DNA from: Viridothelium virens
Taxonomy: Eukaryota; Ascomycota; Dothideomycetes; Trypetheliales; Trypetheliaceae
Assembly: GCA_010094025.1 (NCBI GenBank)
Contig: ML991772.1
Location: forward strand, 310,001 to 374,000
Length of the DNA: 64,000 bases
Direction of reading: 5' to 3'
Below the pieces are notes generated by a model that saw only the letters and a list, made by a program, of their open reading frames with translations, made no database searches and was not told the DNA's origin. This document shows, one piece after another, positions 49,495 to 60,415 of the stretch. The translations under genes and the position numbers were made by a program. Position 1 is the first letter of the stretch. Each line of letters begins with the position of its first letter.

Positions 49495-50824
49495 CTACAT
49501 ATTCCAGCGTGGCTTGATCTTCTCGTTCTGCAAGACTTCTACCCAATAATTGTCCGGATCTGTAAGAAAAAGATTTTAGGACGTGCGCTGGCAGAGTTGG
49601 CAGGATACTTACCCAAGATAAACGCCACGTGCTTCATGCGACCATCTGTCAATCTCTTTTTCCAGTTGACATTCAAACTTTCGAATCGAGAGCAAGCTGC
49701 CTCTGGTTGGATCTTAGCTAATAGTGTCCACAGTTTTTAAGTCTCCTGAGGCATACCCAAATCATCGACGGTAATAGCGACATGACCGAAGCCCTGAGGC
49801 TGGTCATTGCCGTTGTGATATTTAAAACTTTCATCCTTCTCGGTCCCGTAATTCCATGTCAGCTCAAGTAGCCCTTCACGATCTGCAGTTGGATTCACGC
49901 CGTTCGGCGAGCTGCTTGATGCTGGCGGGCCATAGCCAAGGAAGTAAAGCGTAAAGCCGGCGTCTTTATTCTCTGAAGTCCGTTTCAATTGCATGCCAAG
50001 GACGTCTCGGTAGAACTCTATCGACTTCTCAGGATCCTTGACACGGATCATGGTATGGTTCTGTATCGATCGTTAAGAGAGGCTCCTCAGAAGAGATATA
50101 GAGCAATCTGAGAAGAGCTCACCATTCGATAAGTCGATAAATCAGTCTCTTTCACTCCCTCGGTCTTGTCCACTGGATTTCGAGCAATGACCTCGACCCA
50201 GTAATTGTCCGGATCTTGTATCGGGATACGAATCAGTAACAGTCTCCAAGATATCAGCTCCAAACCGTACCCAAAACGAAGGCAATTGATCGCATTCGGC
50301 CGTCCGTCAGCTTCTTTTGGAACTCGTAACCAGCATCTTCGATTCTCTGGCACGCTGCCTGGATCTGTAGTCGCAAAGTAAGTCTTTCTTTAGTCCAGTA
50401 CACAAAGCTCTTGTAGACAAGAAGGTAGTGGAAGGGCCTACGTTATCCACGCTGACACAAGTATGACCGAATCCTTTGTATGGTTCGGTATTGCCATTCG
50501 TGACCTTGTAATTATCATCGTTTTCGGTACCATAATTGTGGGTCATTTCGATGATGCCTTCTCGGTCAGTTACGTGGTTACCCGCAGAGGTGGCTTTTGG
50601 ACTATCGTAAGCCATGAAGTACAGGTCAAATTTAGCTTCAGGCTGCTCAAATTTCTGGATCAATTTCATGCCGAGGAATTCGTAGAACTTGACAGAGCGA
50701 GCTGGATCCTTGATCCGGATCCTATGTCGCCAGTCAGAGTCAGCGATAGTCCTGAAGATTGAATTGAGCGCCTCAGATCCTACATAGAATGATTAAACTT
50801 GTATTTACTAGGATCAGTGGCCAT
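49495..50824 (-). CDS. Glyoxalase I (lactoylglutathione lyase), two-domain form
   Basis: Converts the hemithioacetal of methylglyoxal and glutathione to S-lactoylglutathione. Seven exons on the minus strand: 50824-50784, 50721-50442, 50364-50271, 50214-50123, 50060-49757, 49702-49613 and 49559-49495; 321 residues, with every junction in frame. Two repeated VOC units are seen. Unit 1: MIRIKDPARSVKFYEFLGM, DLYFMAYDSP, REGIIEMTHNYGTE, GFGHTCVSVDN, YWVEVIARN. Unit 2: NHTMIRVKDPEKSIEFYRD, LYFLGYGPP, REGLLELTWNYGTEKD, GFGHVAITVDDL, YWVEVLQNE. The zinc ligands (His and Glu of each unit) are in place, as in yeast Glo1. The frame is open upstream, with in-frame ATGs at 50947 and 50995 that would add a leader; the chosen start matches the family (MATDPSKYKFNHSM). 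Confidence 0.92.
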
Positions 50825-51530
50825 GGTAGCGAAGGTTTTGTGAAACGGAAGTGTCCTAATTGGCAGTTGGGGATCCCTGAAATGCTTTGAGCAGGTCAAT
50901 ATGTCTCTTGACAAGCGACTAAAGAGATTGGGCGTGAAGGCTTGCATCAATGGGTGAATAATTGCAAAATTCTGAGAATAGAAATCAACCACCACTTATG
51001 AAAGAGTCCTTTCCGCGCCGCACGTGGTGACGTCAAAGTTGAGCTCCACCCTCGGCTGAGGACACTCGCGGCCAGATTGTCACACCTGACCCCTCGCGTA
51101 ACGTAGGACGAAAAGAAGTGTTTCGTTGAATCTAAATCTCTAGATGCTGCCTCTCAGAGTGCCGACTCCGGCTATAAGAGCATCCTAGCACGTAGAGTAA
51201 TAGAAATTAGGTAGCGCTTGCGTCGCAATTCCTCATGACTGAAGACAAGAGACCTTCGAGGGCGGTCGTACATCTCAACCTCTCTGGAGAAGGATCTTCA
51301 AATTGACTGTAATAGAATATTCTTGGCCCTGATGCCCAAGAAGAACGAAGGTTGAAGTACTGGAGGGCATAAGGTATGGATATGAAAGTACCTCAATGCA
51401 TTGGATTTCCCGAATAGGTAATTGCAACCCCGCGACGCGCGACGCGACTTATCTCTGCGGCTGGCCGTACCAAAGAAAAATCAATACACGCGCTCGTCCA
51501 TTATTCCAGAACACCTTGCTGGATCACGAA
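50825..51530. other. Divergent promoter region, glyoxalase I / MHF1
   Basis: 706 bases between divergent genes. The first 171 bases on the minus strand are an open extension of the glyoxalase frame. No other feature was recognised. Confidence 0.55.
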
Positions 51531-52036
51531 ATGGCACAAGACGCCGATCCAGCCGCCACTGAAGAGCGCCTCAAATCCGCACTTTGGTACTCCATTGGTC
51601 GCATCGTCGATGAGGACTCGTTGGGCCTGAAAGTCAACGCGACACCGCAGTTTATCGCTGCGCTGATGGAGATGACATGGGCACAAATTGAAAACGTGGC
51701 AAAGGATTTGGAGTGTTTCGCACGGTATGCTTAATGCCTTTCCATCAAGTTCCTCATGCGGTCCCACCCGATCCCAGAAGAGACTATTTTCAAACGTCTA
51801 TTATCACATGTGCTGAGGGATTTTGGCTATCTGTTGTGTTTTGATGTGGATCATTGACAAGCATCAGGCATGGAAACCGCTACTCAATCAACGTCTCCGA
51901 CGTGCTGTTGCTGGCCCGTAGAAATGAGGGGCTTGAGACAGTACTGAAGCAATATGCTGAGGAACTGCAGGCGGCGCGGGTCACAGCATCAGACGCGCGG
52001 CCAGGCCCAATGTCGAAGAGGACGAGGACGCAATGA
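51531..52036 (+). CDS. MHF1: CENP-S / MHF1 histone-fold protein
   Basis: Histone-fold partner of CENP-X (MHF2). It acts at the kinetochore (CENP-T-W-S-X) and with the Fanconi anaemia helicase FANCM/Mph1 at stalled forks. Exons 51531-51724 and 51868-52036; 120 residues, a usual length. Key stretches: ERLKSALWYSIGRIVDED, NATPQFIAALMEMTWAQIEN, DLECFAR joined across the intron to HGNRYSINVSDVLLLARRNE. These cover the three helices of the fold, and the tail is basic (MSKRTRTQ). The intron is 143 nt, with a TTGAC branch site and a CAG acceptor at 51865-51867. The frame is open upstream to 51396 with an ATG, but the internal ATG at 51531 matches the family start. Confidence 0.9.
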
Positions 52037-52617
52037 AGGATCATGGACGAAAATGAATGGAGTTACATAGATGGCGTATTGAAAAGCACCTGCCGCCTTT
52101 GCGAATGTAAGATAGGGCCTGTAGCAGTTCAAGGGCCTAGATATCTCAGAACGATTCTAATGCCAGGAGGAATGGCGCTATGCAGGATGATATGATGCAA
52201 GATTCCAACTTCGGATTAACTTATCTGCATTGGATACAATATGGTATCTGCAATTGTTCATTCGTACATCGTACATGACTGTGCTGGTGCATTGGTATCT
52301 GTCGACCGGCTTGCCAAACCCCAGAACCCCAAGTGACGAATAGTTATTATGAAAAGAGAAAAAAAAAAAAAAAAAAAAAAATCGCGCCCAGCGCTAATGT
52401 CATTCCGATGTAAGGGATATCTCGATCTAGTTCAAGAGGCATCATGTATAATTGGTCGTCCAAAAATGAAATTCGTTCTACCCGGCTTGTGTAATAACCT
52501 TCCGGGTCAGTGCATCAGCGTATCACGTTTGAATGCCAACGTCGTTAAAAAACACATTATGTCCATCCAAATGATCTACCGAAATGTTCGAAGATTGCCT
52601 TCGTCATGACTCATTAT
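52037..52617. other. Convergent spacer MHF1 / DUF7514 gene
   Basis: Receives both 3' ends. Its only notable element is a long A run, listed separately. Confidence 0.55.
52359..52381 (+). repeat. Poly(A) homopolymer run
   Basis: Twenty-three consecutive A residues after a GAAAAGAG lead, between two converging genes. A simple sequence run; length may vary between isolates or through assembly. Confidence 0.9.
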
Positions 52618-55026
52618 TTAATACCTCGTGTTCGGCGGCGGAGGTGGGAAATAGTTGCTGTTAAGTCGTCTTGGGTGATCGTCGTCATATGCATTACCCC
52701 TTGCCTCGTATCCATTTGCTCCAGGCCGTCCGTCCATTCCCATCATTCCAGGACCTCCCATTGGAGTACCCGTCCCTCCCGCTGTTGCCGACCTGTCTCT
52801 TCCTGTTGCCATAGGCGGCACACTTCCGGGTGGTATGGGCGGTGGTGGCCCTCCGGGACTTACTCCATAATGGCCCATGGCGTCCACTGCCACGCTCTGT
52901 GCATGAGCACGAATGCCGGCTCTACGTCCCATACCTCCTGGGCCAGAACCGAAGCCGGGACCGTTGGCATTCGAATGTGGTCGTGTCTCGTCGTCATCGA
53001 TAGCGTTATCACCGTGCAGATTGCTTGCGTACCAGCCGGAAGGAATCTCGGACATGTTCCCATCGCTCCTCACGAATACGTTCTGGCCTCGTTGCATACC
53101 AGGTCCTCCAGGAGCACTACTGCCGAGAGGGGGCTGCCCGTTCGCAGATGCAAACGAAGGTGAGCGGGGACGACGACCGCCAACTTGAGAGTTAGTACGG
53201 TAGTGGCGGCCCGAGCCCGGTGGAGGTGGTGGGATGTCAATTCCAGCTGATTGGCTGTGTGTAATAGGAGGGAAGCCAGCCTGTGCTGCCTGAACAGAAG
53301 GCTGAGTAGATTCGCGTTGCAATGGACGCATAGTCGCTTCGGCGCGCACGCTTTGCGAGCGGTTTGGGATAGATGCATTAGTTGGATTGGGAACCTTCTG
53401 AGTTGGAGTCGGTGTATGCGAATGAAGACTGCCGTTAGAGTATGAAGATGACTGTTCGCCACCCGTTGAAAATGCGCCTGGTCCAACAGAGTTGTGCCGC
53501 GGTGGACCGGTTTGGTGGAGACTTGCAATGATATCTTCATTGTACACTTTACCACCACCGACTTGCGCGCTATACGGCTTGCGCTCTCGCTCGATTTGAA
53601 CCGATGAGCTACTATTATATGAAGCCGTGCTACGAGAATCCTCCTCATAACTCGAATCGGCCGATGCAACAGAGCCGGCCTTGGAGGGTCCTGCATACGG
53701 TGTTCGTTCACGCTCAGTAAATGAGGAGGCAGTCGCCGTAGAGCCAACAGAGGGCGGAGGAGGAAAGTTTTGTGCGCGGTACTGCGAAGGCGGGATCGAA
53801 CTATCTACAGCCATCGCAGCTGCAAGACGTTGCTGTGAAAATGAGTCCTCTTTCTTAGGGAAAAGTCTCCGTGATAACTCTTTTGGGAATCTCTCGGCCC
53901 GGTGATCAGCATTTGAGATGGGCATCTCAAGCACACATTTTGCAAGCCGCTCGAACTCCGTGTCGGGATGCGCACGAATCATGGTCATTAACCACATTTC
54001 GAAGCCCCAGGTAGTTAGACCTGGGATAGTTGGCACTTCGTGATGTGCATGCTGCACGAGATGGTGGTGACAGCGCAGCTCTCGATACATTCTTGAGATT
54101 GAAGAATTCGGGATCTTGCTGAAGATGATTGGATAAGGATATCGCTCATCTTGTACCCTGCTAAGCTCGTAGAACTTGAGCATCTTTGCTGGAGTGATGA
54201 CGATACTGTGCCTGGGCTCGAAGTCTTCGATGATGTGTATTGCCAGACCGCGGAGAAAACTAGACAGCCTCTCAGTTGGCTTTCCCTCCTCGTCAAAAAG
54301 CGGCTGCCAAATTTTCTCGAGCGTGGTCTCTTCTTGGCTAATTGATGATCGATGCGAAGCATAAGAGCTTCTTCGATCTGATGTGCCGTCGATGTTGGGC
54401 GGCGGAGAGGGCATTTTCTCGCGCGGCTTCCTGCTCTTCAAATTCTCTTTTCGCTGCAACTCCTCTACGGGCGAATCCGTAGAGTCTGAGGAACCAAAGC
54501 TGGAAGTATGATCAGGGCGGTGGGGAGATGGTGGAGTAAACCGGGGCGGGATCGAGGCATCGGTCGAACTTGGAGAACGAGGTGTATATGAGTATCGTCG
54601 ATTCGGGCGTACCGACTGCTGGGGAGGGGGGGGTGGTGGAGGTGGTTGATATGGCTTTTGGTGTGACTGCGACGCGCCATTGAAGCCACTGGCCTTTAGG
54701 CTATTGATAACCTGTTCGGTGATCTGTGCAACAAGGCCAGGGTCTACCTTATGGGCTGCGTCGGACCTGTCGAAGGCGTAATTGACAGCCTCGTTGATAG
54801 GCTGAGGCTGAGATTGAGACTGATAAGGCTGACTTGAAGCATCGCTGCGGGCGCTGTTTGCTCGCGAGCGAGGCCGAGGCTCATTGAGCTGTTGTGGAGG
54901 AGGTCTGGATGATAGTTGCTGGAATGGGCTTGGATTCGAGGTTGATTCAGGATAGTCTTGATTTTGTGGCGAGTGATGGCTAGGCTGCTGCTCGAAGGGA
55001 CTGCGACGTCCCTCGGCGTAGGCCAT
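52618..55026 (-). CDS. Low-complexity protein with a DUF7514-type domain
   Basis: Single exon, 802 residues from MAYAEGRRSPFEQQPSHH; the frame extends seven codons further upstream without ATG. About the first 230 residues are Ser/Pro/Gln-rich with a run of eight prolines. The conserved domain (about 235-400) begins LEKIWQPLFDEEGKPTERLS and includes RGLAIHIIEDFEP, RYPYPIIFSKIPNSSISRMY, HHLVQHAHHEVPTIPGLTTW and FERLAKCVLEMPISNADHRA. I associate this with the fungal DUF7514 family, of unknown function. The remaining 400 residues are disordered, Ser/Tyr/Gly-rich, and end in a Gly/Pro/Met-rich stretch. No membrane helix or signal peptide. Function unknown. Confidence 0.82.
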   Translation of the reverse strand: MAYAEGRRSPFEQQPSHHSPQNQDYPESTSNPSPFQQLSSRPPPQQLNEPRPRSRANSARSDASSQPYQSQSQPQPINEAVNYAFDRSDAAHKVDPGLVAQITEQVINSLKASGFNGASQSHQKPYQPPPPPPPPQQSVRPNRRYSYTPRSPSSTDASIPPRFTPPSPHRPDHTSSFGSSDSTDSPVEELQRKENLKSRKPREKMPSPPPNIDGTSDRRSSYASHRSSISQEETTLEKIWQPLFDEEGKPTERLSSFLRGLAIHIIEDFEPRHSIVITPAKMLKFYELSRVQDERYPYPIIFSKIPNSSISRMYRELRCHHHLVQHAHHEVPTIPGLTTWGFEMWLMTMIRAHPDTEFERLAKCVLEMPISNADHRAERFPKELSRRLFPKKEDSFSQQRLAAAMAVDSSIPPSQYRAQNFPPPPSVGSTATASSFTERERTPYAGPSKAGSVASADSSYEEDSRSTASYNSSSSVQIERERKPYSAQVGGGKVYNEDIIASLHQTGPPRHNSVGPGAFSTGGEQSSSYSNGSLHSHTPTPTQKVPNPTNASIPNRSQSVRAEATMRPLQRESTQPSVQAAQAGFPPITHSQSAGIDIPPPPPGSGRHYRTNSQVGGRRPRSPSFASANGQPPLGSSAPGGPGMQRGQNVFVRSDGNMSEIPSGWYASNLHGDNAIDDDETRPHSNANGPGFGSGPGGMGRRAGIRAHAQSVAVDAMGHYGVSPGGPPPPIPPGSVPPMATGRDRSATAGGTGTPMGGPGMMGMDGRPGANGYEARGNAYDDDHPRRLNSNYFPPPPPNTRY

Positions 55027-57401
55027 AGTGAAAGTGCGTTTCCACAAAAGTTTGATGCTAGGATTGTGCGTACCCCCAATCGGAGTTGAGACGGAGCTTT
55101 GACTAGAGTCGAATCAGACCGGTTAGAGGTGCAGTGGGTAGTTCGACACTGGCGGGCGGACACGGTTCGCAGAGCCTCTCAGAGTTGCAGCCTGTTGTTT
55201 CATGCAAGATGATATGCAGCCAAATCGGAATCGAACGTTTGGTTGAATATTGAGCTCACGGCAATCTGAGGCACTAGGCTTGGTGGTTATTGCACGGATT
55301 CAACGGACATGACGAAGGGAAGGAGATGTTGTTGTTGTTGGAAAGGTGGTCTCGGGCGGCCGAGCAGGTGGTTTTTCGCTATCGGTGTAGAAATCGAGGA
55401 TGCCTTGTGTTGGAGACGGTGCCCAGCTGCACGCGGTGAGCCTGGCAAGTCAGAAAACAGCTTAGGACACCATTTTGGATGCTTTTGGTGCTTTCCTTGG
55501 CAACCCGCAGCAGGTCTGCAGCCAATCCAGTCACCTCGAGCCCGTCGCGAAGGCTTCGTCGGTTGGCGGTGCGGCTCGACGTCATCGGCCAGGATCACCA
55601 GGACCACCAGGATCAAACCAGAAACGGGCCTGGCATCCTGGCTCCAAATTTATCGTCGTGGGGAGTACACAAACTCCACTGTAACTGCGGCGAGGATGAG
55701 GGAGAACCCACTTCTCCGTTTCCTTTCCGCCAGCGTTCTCAACGGAAACCTTCATCTCATCTCAAGCACCTAAGGCCCGCCTTGTCTGACGTGCCGCCCC
55801 GTCCGATGACCTTCCCCCCAGCCTCAGGACGCCTCCTTCAGGATTGTTCTCAAAGCTATGCGTCCAGTTATGAAGTCACCAAGTCACCCTGAGGCTGGAA
55901 CTACCATTTGGCAGCCAGTAGGGTCGCTGCCGGGCTCCACTAACGGGCTTCCGCGCGCCAGCCTGTCGGATGTGTTCAAGCTCACGATTCTGCAAGACTA
56001 ATTAGGGGCAGCAGGTTCTAAGCGTTGTCAAAGCCCTTGTTCCCCGCGTCAACGCCGTATTCCGCTACGTAAACGCGCACCATCTTCGACTTTCGAAATA
56101 GCCGGGATGTCACCGTGTGCTACGACCGGACTACATGAATAATGCACACGAGTTTCTAGAAACGGTGCTACCGACGGTGTCGAACAAGCCCAGCCGGTAG
56201 AGACGGTAGTTGTCTGTCGCAATTTTCCTTGCCAAATGCAGCACAAGTAATGCCCCTGACCCACTACTCCTTCCGTAGTTATTGCGATGAGCGTCGCTAT
56301 TCGCTTTGTGCGACCTCTGCGGGCAATTACCCAATGTCGGAGGCTGTCATTGAGGTTGGTTGATTTGGAGAGAGCCGTCTCCCCGAACGTCAGCTACACT
56401 GCGTCATTGTGTAAGGGATGGGCAAAGATGGGCATTCAGCTTGCCGGTCCAGTATGGTACTCCGTACCCGCCCCCAGCACTCCAATCGTACAAATGGGCA
56501 TTTTAGTCCGGCTGACGCACGTGATGAAGCCTCGCTGAAGGCCGAATCGACGCTCCTGTGATGCTGCACTAACTGTCTCAGCTTAGACTAGAAAGGGATG
56601 GAAAGAGGCGCGAATCTGAGATGGGCGACCCTGCGATTTGCTTGCGGGATGTGATGACACCCGTTCGCGACCAACAGGCCTAAGATTAAAGAAACGTTCA
56701 GTTGGATCCCTACGTCAGATAGAGCGTCATAAAGAATGGTATCTCGCAGTGAAAGAAAATAGTGCTGCTGCTGTATGCGCCTTCAGCCTCGTTATTTTTG
56801 CCGGCTTTGTGCTGTTTCAGGAGCGTGTTTCACTGTGGCTGAGATGCAACTTTGTGCACACTGGCCTTTTCGCGCCCAGCTGTCCGCTGTCTGACATTTT
56901 CTCCTGACCGTTTCACTTGACGCACGAATTACGACGTCTGACTCTACCCACCCTCGCCTCTCTCACAACCCACCGTAGCCCCGTTTCGAACGTGCCTTGT
57001 ACGGCATAATTCCCCCAACAGCAACGATCCGCTAGTGCCTCATCCTTCCTCTCCATCTCTCCATCTCTCCGGCCTTTGGCCTTATCCTCAACTCCTTTCC
57101 CAGGACCTCATTATCAACCACAATCCGATCCTCGTCGCCAGCGTCGCAGGCCTGTTACCTCTTCATCGACAGCCTGGTGAACGCAATTGCTCCAGTCAAC
57201 TCTTGGTTGAGGTTTGTCTGGACGAGCTGGTGTCCGACATGTCGCCCTAGAGGCGCTTCATCCCATAGCAGCAAACTTGCCAGCAACACACTTCGCCACA
57301 AGCCATCCAGGCGACCATAGACGACAGGATTCAGCTTTGAGGATCTCAGGTGGATATCGCAACTTTTGAAGCCGATCACACTACCCATCTAGCATTCCGA
57401 C
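55027..57401. other. Divergent promoter region, DUF7514 gene / STE11
   Basis: 2.4 kb between divergent genes. A pyrimidine-rich stretch (CATCTCTCCATCTCTCC type) at about 57035-57070 lies 330-370 bases upstream of the STE11 start and resembles CT-rich fungal core promoter regions. Only short unsupported open frames otherwise. Confidence 0.5.
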
Positions 57402-60400
57402 ATGGCAATGCTGGCTTCCAAATCTCCCTATCCTGCTGCTCTGGGAGTAGGACCTGGGCCGACGCCGAGTAATTATCGGAATCCCTCGACAATCTCTAGT
57501 GGGAACAATGGCGTCTTTGCAAGTCCGACAGAGTCCGAATTTTCAGGGATCACAGATGGTGGCGATTCCGTTAGGTGGGTCAATCATCAATTATATTCTT
57601 GTGTACCCTACAGAGTTTCGTGAACTGACGCGTCATACACCAGGACTTGGGACGAAGACAAAGTAGCCGATTGGCTTGGCACTATCAACTGCTCACAATA
57701 CGCCGAAATATTTAGAAGTGAGTGTCGCGATGTCTCGCCGCAATTAGGCTAACCGCTTAGCAGAGAACAACATCAACGGAGAAAATCTCATGGACATTGA
57801 CCAGACCACACTCAAAGATATGGGCGTCAAGAAAATCGGAGACCGTGTTCGTATTGGGTCACAGGCCAAAGTGTTTCGGAATCGGGAGTACCGGCGATCG
57901 TCGAAACGAAATATTAACAGGGTGAGTAGGTGCTGGCAATAGACAATGGCAATGCTGACAGTAGCAGCATTCACTGGCTGCTCTCGACAACCCTTCCAAG
58001 ACACCCCCTTCGTCTGCTTCACCACGTCCTCAACCACCTGCAAGGTCTGCACCTGCTCATTCAAGCAAACGCTTCTCCCGCCAAATTGGTGGTGCGGAAC
58101 TCAGTAACTACGCGAATGTCCTTCCATTGAACACAAATCGATCACCCTCACGGCCCGGTACACCACAGACAGAACAAGATGTGCGGGCGCGGCAGAGGCA
58201 TCCAGGTATGAGTCCTATGGAGACTGCCAAACGTGAGCAAGGCCAATCGTATTTTGGGCATCTAGGTGGACAAACTCCCCAAACCGCTCGGTTCGGCGGC
58301 CCATCCAAACCGGCGAGCACACCGACGGAAACCCCACAGACAGCCCGCTTTGCCCACATCCGTAGTCCCAGCATGGACAATCATGTCACCAATAGCATCC
58401 CCCTTCCCGCCGATAAACCATTAATTCGAGTGCTGTGGGATAACGGTCGGTCGTCGGTAGTCACCATAGAAGGATGCAAAACTGGCGAGGAAATTATCAA
58501 GAAGACCCTTAAGAAAGGGACACTGAATGAGGCACACTTCAAAAGTTACTGCTTCTACGTCTTAGACGGCATCAAACCAGATCCTTCCATGTGTCGACGG
58601 TTGAACGACAGTGAGCTTCTTCGTGTCTGCAACGATCCAACGAAGAATGAGCGAGGCCGGCTCATGCTTCGAAAGATCCATGCCGGGGAACCAGAAGGAG
58701 AACAGCTGCACATTGCAGCTAACATTGCCTCACACCAAATGCCACCCATCGGTAACATCCGCAGTGCACAGAAGATCGAGAAGTTGACCGGTGAATCACT
58801 CGCTGCCGTCAGCTACCCTCTTTCACCTACATCTGCAGCGGAACGGGAACGTCACGTTTACGACGCGGCGCAAACACTCGAACGGGCTGATAGCACTACC
58901 TCAACCGTTAGTCATCGAGCTCGGAAGCTGAAGGAACTCTTCGGCGGGCGTCCACCAAGCGAATTCATCACCAAGGACTTGAGTACCTTTTTCCCGGATG
59001 TCAAAAAGGAAGAAATCGATAAGACGGTACGGATGTCGGTTCGTCGATCACGTCGAGTCAGCAGGGCTGCCAGTCGTCTCAGTACTGCGAGTAACTACAG
59101 CAATGTCTTCGATTCAAAGAATGCTCCTCCCATGCCGAATTTACCGGACAACTGGGCTACCGCAGGGAACCAAGCCAAGGGTCTGCGCCCTCTTTCCATC
59201 TACAGGCAAGGCGCAGGTATGCCAGGAGGTTTCCGCGATTCCATTGCATCTTCGATTCTCGAGCCACTGGAAGAGGAGGGAGCCTCTTTGGAACCCAATA
59301 GGAAATCATATGTCTCCCTCGGCGGTTCGGATTCTGGTAATATGTCTATCACCGATCCTGATGGCAACACCGCTTCGATGTCTAGCTACTTTGACGACAC
59401 TGGTAGTAGTCCAGCACTCACAGAAGCGGGTGGATCTTGGAACTCCCGCCTCAGCCAGGTCCTTGCAGAAGATGATGAAGAGTCTGACGAAGAACTCATC
59501 AACTACTTGGAGAAGGATTCGGGCAAGGATATACCATACATCAAGGGCGAGTTGATTGGTCAAGGTTCTTTTGGCAGTGTCTACCTTGCCCTTCATGCAG
59601 TCACGGCTGAACTCATGGCTGTGAAGCAAGTCGAGATGCCCAGTAACGCTGGCAGTGCCCTTGACCAGAAGAAAAACAACATGATCGAAGCACTCAAACA
59701 CGAAATCGGTCTTCTCCGTGCTCTCAAGCATCCACATATCGTGCGCTATCTTGGATCGAACTCCGACGACTCTCACCTCAACATCTTCCTCGAATACGTC
59801 CCTGGTGGATCAGTTGCATCCATGCTTGTCAACTACGGTCCTTTACCAGAGGGCCTCATCTGCAACTTCGTGCGCCAGATCCTCTCCGGTCTTGCCTACC
59901 TACACTCCAAGGATATCATCCACCGCGACATCAAAGGTGCCAATATCCTCGTCGACAATCACGGTGCGGTCAAGATCTCGGATTTTGGCATCTCCAAGCG
60001 TGTGGAGGCATCTACTCTTCTGAATGGAGGATTGCAAGCAACTCGCAAGGGAACAACCGCAGGCGGCATCGGCGGTGGCGGAGCGCGTGTATCTCTGCAG
60101 GGCTCCGTCTTCTGGATGGCGCCGGAAGTGGTTAAGCAGACTGCTTATACTCGCAAGGCCGACATCTGGTCACTCGGATGCTTGATCGTGGAGATGTTCA
60201 CCGGTGCACACCCCCACCCGAACTGCACGCAGCTGCAGGCCATCTTCAAAATCGGTGGTAGTGGTGATGCCAGCCCGACGATTCCCGATCATGCTAGTGA
60301 AGATGCCAGAAACTTCTTGAAGAGAACCTTCGAGATTGATCATGAGATGAGACCAACGGCGGATGAATTGCTGAAGAGCAAATTTGTGATCAAGGGCAAG

Positions 60401-60415
60401 CAGGACAATGTGTGA
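57402..60415 (+). CDS. STE11: MAP kinase kinase kinase STE11
   Basis: MAPKKK of the pheromone/invasive-growth and osmotic cascades, activated by STE20-type kinases. Exons 57402-57574, 57644-57717, 57764-57921 and 57965-60415; 951 residues. SAM domain for Ste50 binding (about 59-120): TWDEDKVADWLGTINCSQYA, NINGENLMDIDQTTLKDMGV, KKIGDRVRI. Ras-association-like domain (about 284-365): LIRVLWDNGRSSVVTIEGCK ... FYVLDGIKPDPSMCRRLND. A Ser-rich regulatory linker follows, then the kinase domain (about 661-945): GQGSFGSVYLA, MAVKQVEMP, HRDIKGANILVDN, ISDFGISK, GSVFWMAPEVV. The third acceptor has two AG choices three bases apart (57964 or 57967); the first is used. The kinase domain has a Gly-rich insertion (TTAGGIGGGGARVSLQ) before the activation-loop end, as in other fungal Ste11 proteins. 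Confidence 0.95.
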
